From NCBI GenBank assembly GCA_934444735.1, contig CAKSDE010000031.1:1-10679 (forward strand): a stretch of 10,679 nt of DNA, written 5' to 3'. This DNA comes from an uncultured Clostridia bacterium. GTDB lineage: Bacteria > Bacillota > Clostridia > UBA1381. Numbering within the stretch: position 1 is the first letter of the stretch; every line of letters begins with the position of its first letter. Under the pieces are notes generated by a model. That model worked only from the letters and a program-made list of their open reading frames with translations. It did no database searches and was not told the origin of the DNA. A program made the position numbers and the translations under genes. Shown one piece after another: positions 1 through 5,428 of this stretch.

Positions 1-243
1 CAGAGTTTAAGCGGCACAGGGCATTGTTATGATAATGCGAGAATGGAAAGTTTTTTTGCTACGCTTAAGAAAGAAAAGTTATATCAAATTTCGACATATC
101 GCATGAAAAAAGAAGAAGTTAAAACAATTGTATTCAGATATATTTTCATATACTACAACAGAATAAGGCTGTATACCGGTAATCCGGGATACTTGCCACC
201 GAGTGAATACCGTATAAGGGATCGTGAAAAGACCGCGGCATAA
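1..243 (+). CDS. IS3-family transposase (OrfB), C-terminal fragment
   Basis: The reading frame is open from base 1 to a TAA at 241-243, giving 80 residues with no start inside the window. The fragment begins with SGTGHCYDNARMESFF followed by a Lys. This is the conserved block around the catalytic Glu of the DDE integrase core (rve superfamily): Glu is residue 16 of the fragment, with the expected Lys seven residues later. The C-terminal YYNRIRLYTGNPGYLPPSEY block matches the usual IS3/IS150 OrfB ending, in which an R-x-x-x-x-x-x-G-Y-x-P-x-E-Y-R pattern closes the protein. An ATG at 43 lies inside this block and is not a real start. The visible part is intact, but whether the whole element is active cannot be judged. 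The enzyme cuts and joins the IS ends. Confidence 0.88.
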   Translation, partial: QSLSGTGHCYDNARMESFFATLKKEKLYQISTYRMKKEEVKTIVFRYIFIYYNRIRLYTGNPGYLPPSEYRIRDREKTAA

Positions 244-283
244 ACTTTCTTTAACCGACGGCATAGATTATATTCAGGAACAA

Positions 284-331
284 AAATCTGTCAAGGTTAA
301 TACAGAGCGCCTTGGCGACCTTGACAGATTT
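284..331. repeat. Perfect 14-bp inverted repeat (hairpin) in the IS tail
   Basis: AAATCTGTCAAGGT at 284-297 is the exact reverse complement of 318-331, separated by 20 bases. It sits between the transposase stop and the inferred IS end. Lacking a downstream T-run, it is not an obvious intrinsic terminator. It may block read-through or act as a structural part of the element. Confidence 0.7.
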
Positions 332-428
332 CCGTTTCCGAATGGATTGTTAGTTATGCCGGTTGAAGAATTAAAGTAGTTTCAGAAATTTGGGGTAAAT
401 TTCGACTGCACTTTTATTGACATTTCCA

Positions 429-473
429 GTTCAACTTTACTTTAACATCCACTTCTATATTGTTTTTAATCAT
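429..473 (-). pseudogene. 5' remnant of a gene cut off by the IS3 element
   Basis: On the minus strand an AGGAG Shine-Dalgarno (484-488) lies 10 nt before an ATG at 473. It opens a frame reading MIKNNIEVDVKVKLN down to base 429. The next codons, from the inferred IS end, run W-K-C-Q and hit a TAA at 414-416. A promoter sits at the right distance upstream (530-558). Promoter, binding site, start codon and a lysine-rich N-terminus all stop at the IS junction, which suggests a real gene whose body was displaced or lost by the insertion. Fifteen residues are too few to name a family. The alternative is a chance 19-codon ORF. Confidence 0.5.
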
Positions 474-529
474 ATATTTGTCGCTCCTATTCGCAACCTT
501 TGTTATTTATAACACAAACAAGATAATTT

Positions 530-558
530 ATTATACCGCATATTTATCGTTTTTTCAG
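530..558 (-). promoter_or_regulatory. Minus-strand sigma-A-like promoter for the interrupted gene
   Basis: Read on the minus strand: -35 CTGAAA (553-558), a 17-bp spacer, and -10 TATAAT (530-535). The -10 is perfect and the -35 matches consensus at four of six positions. Transcription would begin near 523 and reach the ATG at 473 after about 50 nt. Confidence 0.5.
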
Positions 559-637
559 TAGTTTGAGTGTAAATTTTCGGATTTTGTAGAAATATTAATT
601 ATTATCAACCGATTTGATGAGCTTTTTAATAAAACAG

Positions 638-666
638 ATGACAAATGCAAAAATCTATGGTATAAT
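638..666 (+). promoter_or_regulatory. Strong plus-strand sigma-A-like promoter
   Basis: -35 ATGACA (638-643, five of six), a 17-bp spacer, and perfect -10 TATAAT (661-666). Nothing downstream before the terminator at 795-828 looks protein-coding, so the expected transcript is about 155 nt. It is divergent from the promoter at 530-558. Confidence 0.55.
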
Positions 667-690
667 ATAGAGGAAGTATTGATAGAGCAA

Positions 691-739
691 AAATGAAACT
701 GGGCAGCATTAAATGAAACTGCCAATAAAAAATGAAACC
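691..739 (+). repeat. Three tandem AAATGAAAC units at 19-20 bp spacing
   Basis: AAATGAAACTG occurs at 691 and 711, and AAATGAAACCG at 730. The start-to-start spacing is 20 and 19 bp, about two helical turns. Regularly spaced short repeats are typical of IS21-family ends, where they bind transposase, and of multi-site protein targets. No IS21 genes are in view, so a solitary end remnant is only a hypothesis. Confidence 0.55.
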
Positions 740-794
740 GAAAGGCTTTTTTACAGCCTTTCGTGTAATTCTATCAGTGTACGGGTACAGAGGC

Positions 795-828
795 AAAAAA
801 GACAAGCACTCTTGTGCTTGTCTTTTTT
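795..828. terminator. Strong bidirectional intrinsic terminator
   Basis: GACAAGCAC (801-809) pairs perfectly with GTGCTTGTC (814-822) around a four-base TCTT loop. The stem is flanked by A6 on the left and T6 on the right, so it has a T-tract in both directions. It can end the short plus-strand transcript and the minus-strand operon whose last gene stops at 870. Confidence 0.85.
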
Positions 829-869
829 ATCCTATACCATCACACGAAAAACATGGCTTTTCGTATCAT

Positions 870-1316
870 TTATATATTATAATCGGGAATGAATGTTTCA
901 TTGATACTTGTCTGCTTGAAAAAATCCGTATTTTTTTTGCCGCTTGCCGTGAACTCGACGGTGATTATATCTCCTGTTGAAGTGACGGAATTGACGAGCG
1001 AGTAAATTGCCGCGACTTCGTTATCTAAAAGTTGCGGGGGAAAATCTATAACTGCGGCGGATTTTTCTGCCCGGATTTTGGTCTTTTTCGGAACTAACGG
1101 TATATATGGCCGATTCTGTTTGGAAATGATTTCCGAAATAAGCTTTTCACAAAAATCCGTATTGTCCGAGGCGTATATTTTCATGTTTACGGGGGAAAGC
1201 TTGTCTGAATTTTCTCTCAGCAGATATATTGTGGCATTATATTCTTTTAAGCCGGAAAAACTTGCAAGAAGAAAAAATAAAAGTACGGCTATAAAACATT
1301 TTAGTATTTTCATCAT
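870..1316 (-). CDS. GerMN-like exported protein
   Basis: The protein has 148 residues. The start is the ATG at 1316, because GGAGG lies five bases before it; a second ATG follows at once, and an ATG 24 bases upstream precedes the binding site. Residues 3-22 form a hydrophobic N-terminal segment after a short basic stretch, so the protein is exported or membrane-anchored. There is no lipobox cysteine, unlike lipoprotein GerM. Residues 28-127 follow the GerMN pattern: an I-Y-L-L strand, the DKLSPVNMKI segment, IPLVPKKTKI, then AAVIDFPPQLLDNE and IYSLVNSVTS before a VEFTASGK strand. GerMN domains occur in spore germination and sporulation proteins, but a precise role cannot be read here. It is the last gene of the minus-strand block, 102 bp after the TSCPD gene. 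The match is by eye and moderate. Confidence 0.6.
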   Translation of the reverse strand: MMKILKCFIAVLLFFLLASFSGLKEYNATIYLLRENSDKLSPVNMKIYASDNTDFCEKLISEIISKQNRPYIPLVPKKTKIRAEKSAAVIDFPPQLLDNEVAAIYSLVNSVTSTGDIITVEFTASGKKNTDFFKQTSINETFIPDYNI

Positions 1317-1324
1317 AAGTACCT

Positions 1325-1413
1325 CCAAAAAAATCATCATACACTGATAAAATGGGTAAAAAAAGTAAAATTTACTTTTTTATCTATAATAAAAGTATAT
1401 GATGATTTTTTGG
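1325..1413. repeat. Long imperfect palindrome between two minus-strand genes
   Basis: The outer arms (1325-1344 and 1395-1413) match as CCAAAAAA, one extra A on the left, then TCATCATA. An inner pair of A/T arms (AAAAAAGTAAA with its complement) lies near the centre. The left arm overlaps the last two bases of the ribosome binding site of the GerMN-like gene. It could be a weak terminator for the upstream pair, a structure affecting translation of the next gene, or a small mobile palindromic repeat. The inner stem is nearly all A/T, so it would be a poor terminator. Confidence 0.5.
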
Positions 1414-1418
1414 ATTTA

Positions 1419-1679
1419 TTACTTATTTTCTTCGGCAAGTGCCAATTCAAGCGCTCTTGCCAGCTGGTCGGGACATGATGTGCCGCGCGAGAAACAATCT
1501 GTCCCTTTAAGGCGCGCTATGACTTCTTCTGCACGCATACCCTCGGCTAATTTTGCAATGCCTTGAGTGTTGCCGTTACAGCCTCTGGTGAAATGTATAT
1601 TTTTCACTATGCCGTTATCAAGCTCAAAGCTTATTTCAACGGAACAGACACCCTTTGGAGTGTATTTGTAAGCTCCCAT
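1419..1679 (-). CDS. Small TSCPD-domain protein with four cysteines (TIGR03905-like)
   Basis: The protein has 86 residues. The start is the ATG at 1679, since AGGAGG sits eight bases upstream; a GTG at 1688 lies inside that binding site and is rejected. Cysteines are at 12, 34, 62 and 69, and the signature TSCPD is literal at residues 67-71. This fits the family of about 80-residue stand-alone TSCPD proteins (TIGR03905). The domain also occurs at the C-terminus of adenosylcobalamin-dependent ribonucleotide reductases, and the four cysteines suggest metal binding or redox chemistry. The function of the stand-alone form is not established. It lies 22 bp downstream of a cobalamin-binding-type radical SAM gene and is surely co-transcribed with it, so the small protein may be a partner or substrate (inference). 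Confidence 0.85.
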   Translation of the reverse strand: MGAYKYTPKGVCSVEISFELDNGIVKNIHFTRGCNGNTQGIAKLAEGMRAEEVIARLKGTDCFSRGTSCPDQLARALELALAEENK

Positions 1680-1701
1680 AAAATCCACCTCCTAATGTTT
1701 T

Positions 1702-3195
1702 TTAGTGCATGAGCATACGCTTCATTACTATATGTGATTTTTTGTACAGATACCTTAATTTTGCAATTTTTTTTGATTTAATATATAGCTTATCGATTTC
1801 CTGAGCGTGAGGGAGCGGATCGTTTTCAAAGGTCACAACCCTCTTTCTCGGTCCCTTAAATTGCAGGCAGTAGGTCATTTTATACCACAGATCGCTTTCG
1901 CGTGTGGTTTCACGCTGCCAATATGCGCCGAACTGCTCGTCCATCGATGCATACATGATATTATCCATCTCACTCGGAGTAAAATACCCTGCATCTATCG
2001 CAAGGGGTACTATATCTGTTCCGGGGAGGAAGTTCAGACCGTGCAGCTGAAGCTCGAACGGACCGTGCATCTTTTTGGCAAGATAATATGTTTCTTTCAG
2101 ATCATCGATCGTTTCAAAGGGGTGCTGGAGCATGAAGTCGAAGCTTCCCCAAAATACTCCCGCATCACGGATTGTTTTGGTTGCCTTTATTATATCCTCC
2201 TGCGTTTCATATCGGTGGAATACATCTTTTCTGATGTGCTCCGAACCGGACTGTATACCCATTATGACTTCAACCAGACCGACCTTTACCAGCTTTTTTA
2301 AAACCTCTTCATCTACCATTTTCGGGTGTGACCAAATGGTAAACGGCAGGTTTATATGTTTTTTATACTTTTCGATAAACTCATCAACCCAGCCGGGAAG
2401 ATTCGGGAAAATTTCATCATAGAAATGGACAAAGGCAATTCGCTTGCAGTGCTTTTTAGCCTCGATAAGCTCATCTATTACGCTCTGAACCGAACGTGTT
2501 CTGACTCCTTTTATGCCTCTCGGTAAAATCTTTCGCAAATTCGGACAGCAGCAGTATGAGCAGGTAAAAGGACAGCCGCGCGATGCGATAACTTCATAGC
2601 TTAGGGTGTCAAGCTGCGGATCTCCGTAGGTTATTGCGTCGTTTTCTATATAGCAGGCATTTTCGCTGTTTATTGTCGGAATACCGTATTCATCTATGTT
2701 ATTTGTGATATGCCCGATTTCATTGATGACATTTGTGCCGTCTTTTTTATAACAAAGCGATTCAATCTGCTCATATGGTGCACCTTTATTTAAGGAATCG
2801 GCAAGGGCGCAGATCGCATACTCTCCGTCGCAGCGGATTACAAATTCAACGCCCTTATCCAAAAAATATTCTGGGAACATTGACGCGAACGCACCGCCGC
2901 ATACGATCGGGAGTGAAAAGTTTTTCTGAATCATATCAATCATTGCGTTTACGGTATCAAGATACATTGAGCTCATGACCGAAAGACCGATAAAAAGCGG
3001 CTTTTTATCTTCGATTTCTTTTTTTAAAAGTTCCAGTTCTTTTTGGGTTGTAACTGTAGGATGAACGCTGTTAAAGTCCTTATAAAAGACTGTATACACA
3101 TTATAGCCGTCTTTTTTTAAGGCGGTTTCCAGGTACCGCACACCCAAAGCTTTTTTATTATAATATGCCACAAGCATAATATTTGAATTTTTCAT
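1702..3195 (-). CDS. Cobalamin-binding-type radical SAM protein
   Basis: The protein has 497 residues, starting at an ATG preceded by an AGAGGAAAA binding site. Residues 5-140 form a Rossmann-like B12-binding fold, with the PLFIGLSVMSS and LPIVCGGAFASMFPE segments typical of that domain. No DxHxxG motif is seen, so cobalamin would bind base-off without a His ligand, if at all. The radical SAM motif is C208-x3-C212-x2-C215, followed by two further cysteines (216, 217). The barrel continues with MGIQSGSE (312-319) and ends near residue 400; the C-terminus is basic. This is the architecture of class B methylases and many tailoring enzymes, which use a 4Fe-4S cluster to cleave S-adenosylmethionine. 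The substrate cannot be deduced. It is first gene of an operon with the TSCPD protein, under the promoter at 3248-3276. Confidence 0.88.
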   Translation of the reverse strand: MKNSNIMLVAYYNKKALGVRYLETALKKDGYNVYTVFYKDFNSVHPTVTTQKELELLKKEIEDKKPLFIGLSVMSSMYLDTVNAMIDMIQKNFSLPIVCGGAFASMFPEYFLDKGVEFVIRCDGEYAICALADSLNKGAPYEQIESLCYKKDGTNVINEIGHITNNIDEYGIPTINSENACYIENDAITYGDPQLDTLSYEVIASRGCPFTCSYCCCPNLRKILPRGIKGVRTRSVQSVIDELIEAKKHCKRIAFVHFYDEIFPNLPGWVDEFIEKYKKHINLPFTIWSHPKMVDEEVLKKLVKVGLVEVIMGIQSGSEHIRKDVFHRYETQEDIIKATKTIRDAGVFWGSFDFMLQHPFETIDDLKETYYLAKKMHGPFELQLHGLNFLPGTDIVPLAIDAGYFTPSEMDNIMYASMDEQFGAYWQRETTRESDLWYKMTYCLQFKGPRKRVVTFENDPLPHAQEIDKLYIKSKKIAKLRYLYKKSHIVMKRMLMH

Positions 3196-3234
3196 ATCTT
3201 TTCCTCTTTAAATTGCAATTTTTTGCCGTTAGAA

Positions 3235-3262
3235 AATGTATACCTCAATTATAGCATACATT
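3235..3262. repeat. 7-bp dyad around the minus-strand -10 box
   Basis: AATGTAT (3235-3241) and its exact complement ATACATT (3256-3262) flank the -10 element of the radical SAM promoter with a 14-bp spacer. A regulator bound here would block RNA polymerase. This is a possible operator only; A/T-rich sequence yields such pairs by chance. Confidence 0.25.
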
Positions 3263-3276
3263 CTTATTAAAGTCAA
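3248..3276 (-). promoter_or_regulatory. Promoter of the radical SAM/TSCPD operon
   Basis: Read on the minus strand: -35 TTGACT (3271-3276, five of six), a 17-bp spacer, and -10 TATAAT (3248-3253) preceded by TG one base upstream (extended -10). Transcription would begin near 3241, giving a leader of about 45 nt to the start at 3195. Confidence 0.75.
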
Positions 3277-3334
3277 TATTTTGTAGTTTTATACATATAT
3301 TCCTTAAATGTTTCTTAAAAAGTCCAAATCTTAA

Positions 3335-3363
3335 TTGACAATTATATGTATATGAGATATAAT
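3335..3363 (+). promoter_or_regulatory. Perfect-consensus promoter of the tandem acetyltransferase operon
   Basis: TTGACA (3335-3340), a 17-bp spacer, and TATAAT (3358-3363). It is divergent from the radical SAM promoter, with about 58 bp between the two -35 boxes. Strong housekeeping-type expression is expected unless repressed. Confidence 0.85.
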
Positions 3364-3369
3364 GATTTA

Positions 3370-3485
3370 CGGAAATAGTTATAAAATATAGAAATAGGTA
3401 AAAAGTAAAACTACGTTTTCCGATTAAAAATCTTAGGTAGAAATAAAAAGTTCCGGCTAATTATAAAATAAAGGAGCGAAAAAAT
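3370..3485 (+). promoter_or_regulatory. 115-nt leader of the acetyltransferase operon
   Basis: The distance from the predicted transcription start to the ATG at 3486 is unusually long. Small pairings are visible, such as CTAC at 3411-3414 with GTAG at 3437-3440, and CGGAAA near 3370 with TTTCCG near 3417. I recognise no riboswitch class, and the region is A/T-rich. AAAGGAG at 3472-3478 is the ribosome binding site, about seven bases before the ATG. Confidence 0.3.
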
Positions 3486-4238
3486 ATGGAATACATACAA
3501 GTGACTGATGAAAATATCGAAAAGGAGCATATATGCTGTGCGATTTCCAATAACAAGGATATACAGGTATGCTCAAAAAAATCATGGCTTTTGCAAAGAT
3601 TTTCCGAGGGGTTGGTGTTTTATAAAAGTGTGGAGCGCGGAAAGTGCTTTATCGAATATATTCCGGCGGAAAATGCATGGATACCGATTGATGCTAAAGG
3701 ATATATGTATATTGACTGTCTTTGGGTATCGGGATCTTTAAAAGGGCATGGCTATGCAAATGATTTGCTGGACTTTGCGCAAAATGATGCGAAGGCAAAA
3801 GGAAAGATCGGAATGTGCATACTTTCTTCGGCGAAAAAAAGAGGATTTTTGACAGATCCGAAATTTTTGAAAAAGAAAGGCTTTTCGGTCTGTGATGAGT
3901 CGGATTCGGGGATACAGTTATGGTATCTGCCGTTTGAAAAAGAGGCGGAAAAGCCGCAGTTTAAGGCGTGCGCAAAAAATCCGCATACCGACATGGACGG
4001 ATATGTGCTTTATTACACCAATCAATGCCCATTTACCGCAAAATATGTGCCGGTCATTGAAAATATTGCAAAAGAACACGGACTGACGTTTCACTCGGTT
4101 CACATTGAAAGCAAAGAGGACGCGCAGAATGCACCAACGCCGACTACAACATATTCGCTGTTTTATAACGGACAGTATCTGACAAACGAGATACTGTCCG
4201 ACAAAAAGTTTTTAAAGATAATTCAAGAGGAAAAATGA
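3486..4238 (+). CDS. GNAT acetyltransferase with C-terminal YoaP-like domain (canonical copy)
   Basis: The protein has 250 residues, with a good AAAGGAG binding site. Residues 1-150 form a GNAT fold. EHICCAI (14-20) is a hallmark of this family, and CLWVSGSLKGHGYANDLL (78-95) holds the acetyl-CoA pyrophosphate loop, K-G-H-G-Y at 86-90. Residues 165-250 form the YoaP-like domain, with YYTNQCPFTAKYV centred on Cys181-Pro182-Phe183, then TYSLFYNGQYLTNEILS. The Cys-Pro-Phe site at the start of a helix resembles a thioredoxin-like fold with one cysteine. The protein closely follows Bacillus subtilis YoaP, whose substrate is not known to me. It is cytoplasmic, with no signal peptide. It is the first gene of a two-gene operon; its TGA is one base before the next ATG. 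Confidence 0.85.
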   Translation: MEYIQVTDENIEKEHICCAISNNKDIQVCSKKSWLLQRFSEGLVFYKSVERGKCFIEYIPAENAWIPIDAKGYMYIDCLWVSGSLKGHGYANDLLDFAQNDAKAKGKIGMCILSSAKKRGFLTDPKFLKKKGFSVCDESDSGIQLWYLPFEKEAEKPQFKACAKNPHTDMDGYVLYYTNQCPFTAKYVPVIENIAKEHGLTFHSVHIESKEDAQNAPTPTTTYSLFYNGQYLTNEILSDKKFLKIIQEEK

Positions 4239-4239
4239 A

Positions 4240-4986
4240 ATGGAATTTATAAATATAACACCCGAGAATATTGACGATGAGCATATATGCTGCATTATCC
4301 GTACGAAAAAGCCGCACAAAGGAATAGAAGCAAAAAAAGCGTGGCTTGCCGAACGTCTGAGGGAGGGACACACTTTCAGAAAGCTTAACATAAAAGGGTG
4401 CGTCTTTATCGAATATGCACCTGTCGATACGGCATGGGTACCGATTGAGGGCGATAACTTCTATTATATTTACTGCCTTTGGGTACTGGGTGCACCGAAA
4501 GGACACGGATACGGCAGAGAGCTTATGGAATACTGCATAGCAGACGCAAAGGCGCACGGAAAATCGGGGATATGTATGCTTGGGGCGAAAAAGCAGAAAG
4601 CGTGGCTATCCGATCAGAACTTTGCGAAGAAATACGGATTTAAGGCTGTCGATTCCACCTCCGACGGATATGAGCTTTTAGCATTAAGCTTTGACGGTAC
4701 CGCTCCCAAATTTTGCGAAAATGCAAAAAGGCAGGCGATTGATAATAAAAATCTTACAATTTATTATGACGATCAATGCCCGTATATTTTTGACAGGGTG
4801 GAAAAGCTACGCGGATACTGCGAAGAAAATGGGACTGCAGCGGAGTTTATCCATGTAGACACTCTAAAAAAGGCAAAGGAGCTGCCGTGCGTTTTCAACA
4901 ATTGGGCGGTTTTTTATGACGGCAAGCTTGTGACGGTTAATCAGATAGACGGAGCAGGGGTTAAAAAGATTATAAACAGAATGTAG
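4240..4986 (+). CDS. GNAT acetyltransferase with YoaP-like domain (divergent tandem paralogue)
   Basis: The protein has 248 residues. It starts one base after the upstream TGA, using an AGAGG site inside the end of that gene, so translation is likely coupled. It aligns end to end with its neighbour at roughly 40% identity by eye. EHICC (14-18), FIEYAPVDTAWVPI, the K-G-H-G-Y-G loop (87-92) and Cys180-Pro181-Tyr182 are all kept. It differs where the family is usually constant: no NAPTPTTTYSLF segment (here PCVFNNWAVF), and a changed tail after FYDGKLVT. Both active-site regions look intact, so this is probably a working enzyme with a different substrate or partner rather than a decaying copy. 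The divergence argues for an old duplication. The TAG is followed at once by the structured element at 4990. Confidence 0.82.
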   Translation: MEFINITPENIDDEHICCIIRTKKPHKGIEAKKAWLAERLREGHTFRKLNIKGCVFIEYAPVDTAWVPIEGDNFYYIYCLWVLGAPKGHGYGRELMEYCIADAKAHGKSGICMLGAKKQKAWLSDQNFAKKYGFKAVDSTSDGYELLALSFDGTAPKFCENAKRQAIDNKNLTIYYDDQCPYIFDRVEKLRGYCEENGTAAEFIHVDTLKKAKELPCVFNNWAVFYDGKLVTVNQIDGAGVKKIINRM

Positions 4987-4989
4987 GGT

Positions 4990-5289
4990 AAAAGGGGCTG
5001 TAAAAAAACTCCGGAACGCAAGAAAAGAAGTAAAGTACACGTATGATGGGAAAATATAATTGCTGCGATTAAGTTTTATTGCGGTAGAAAAATCAAAAAA
5101 ATGATTTTTCTTATGATTTTTTCTTTTCTTGCTATCAACAAACTTCACCACTCGGCGTACCCATGTACGCCGTCGGGTAACCCAAAACTAAAGTTTTGGC
5201 TCAGTTTGTTAATTCCAAAGCTTTTTTCCTATCCCCTCAAAAAAAGCAAAGGCTGTAAAAAATCAATTGATTTTTTACAGCCCCTTTTT
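4990..5289. repeat. About 300-bp noncoding element bounded by an 18-bp perfect inverted repeat
   Basis: AAAAGGGGCTGTAAAAAA (4990-5007) is the exact reverse complement of 5271-5288. Between them lie perfect nested pairs: a 10-bp pair (5018-5027 with 5123-5132), a 9-bp hairpin (5087-5095 with 5102-5110), an 8-bp pair (5137-5144 with 5203-5210) closing two hairpins (5153-5160 with 5165-5172, and 5182-5189 with 5192-5199), and the terminal palindrome at 5251-5282. There is no credible gene inside. Terminal inverted repeats plus dense internal pairing suggest a MITE-like or highly folded intergenic repeat, possibly present in many copies. A structured RNA is the alternative. Confidence 0.7.
5251..5289 (+). 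terminator. Intrinsic terminator: 32-bp perfect palindrome plus T tail
   Basis: GGCTGTAAAAAATCAA (5251-5266) is followed directly by its exact complement (5267-5282), then CC and T5 (5285-5289). It terminates transcripts from the acetyltransferase pair and separates them from the alaS promoter 30 bp on. Its right arm can instead pair with the distant left end of the element at 4990-5007, so two foldings compete. Confidence 0.75.
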
Positions 5290-5321
5290 ATATATAGGTA
5301 AGCTTTTTTTGCGGTTTGCTA

Positions 5322-5350
5322 TTGACATTATCGGCGGATTTTTGTATAAT
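5322..5350 (+). promoter_or_regulatory. Perfect-consensus promoter of the alaS operon
   Basis: TTGACA (5322-5327), a 17-bp spacer, and TATAAT (5345-5350). The leader to the alaS start is about 70 nt, too short for a T-box, and no T-box-like structure is seen. Confidence 0.88.
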
Positions 5351-5428
5351 ATAAGGTATGGTAAAATAGGATTTGTATGTAAACTCATAGAAATTTTTAA
5401 AAATAGTTGAAAGGAATTGATACGGAAG

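Larger units (their letters stand above)
1..428 (+). mobile_element. Partial IS3-family insertion sequence, right end
   Basis: The end of an IS3-type transposase (1-243) is followed by about 185 noncoding bases. These contain a perfect 14-bp inverted repeat (284-297 with 318-331, 20-nt loop) and then an end-like sequence, TTATTGACATTTCCA, at 414-428. IS3 elements end in CA. The inferred boundary at 428 fits because the next bases on the minus strand form the start of a separate gene (429-473). The left end and most of the transposase lie outside the window, so the terminal inverted repeat cannot be matched and the exact boundary is inference. The post-ORF tail is long for this family, but I see no second gene in it. 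Confidence 0.6.
673..828 (+). ncRNA. Candidate short noncoding transcript
   Basis: A consensus promoter (638-666) and a strong intrinsic terminator (795-828) bracket about 155 nt with no well-formed gene. It contains three AAATGAAAC units (691, 711, 730) and a hairpin with an 8-bp stem (739-746 with 756-763) before the terminator. An ORF opening at 732 runs straight through the terminator, has no proper binding site, and overlaps the gene on the other strand, so I do not accept it. The segment may be a small RNA, or the leader or end of a decayed mobile element. No known RNA family is recognised. Confidence 0.35.

Noticed and set aside
732..980. Plus-strand ORF of 82 codons
   Set aside because: It reads through the terminator hairpin at 795-828, has no proper ribosome binding site, and overlaps the GerMN-like gene on the other strand.
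1078..1347. Plus-strand ORF opposite the GerMN-like gene
   Set aside because: It is antisense to a better-supported gene with its own binding site, and shows no recognisable domain.
1680..1688. GTG start for the TSCPD gene
   Set aside because: The GTG lies inside the AGGAGGTG binding site; the ATG at 1679 is correctly spaced.
1807..2978. Plus-strand ORFs opposite the radical SAM gene
   Set aside because: They are shadows in other frames of a full-length, domain-supported protein.
5101..5301. Plus-strand ORF of 66 codons inside the structured element
   Set aside because: It crosses several perfect hairpins and the terminator, and lacks a binding site.
5357..5428. T-box riboswitch before alaS
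   Set aside because: The leader is about 70 nt and shows no specifier loop, T-box bulge or antiterminator.
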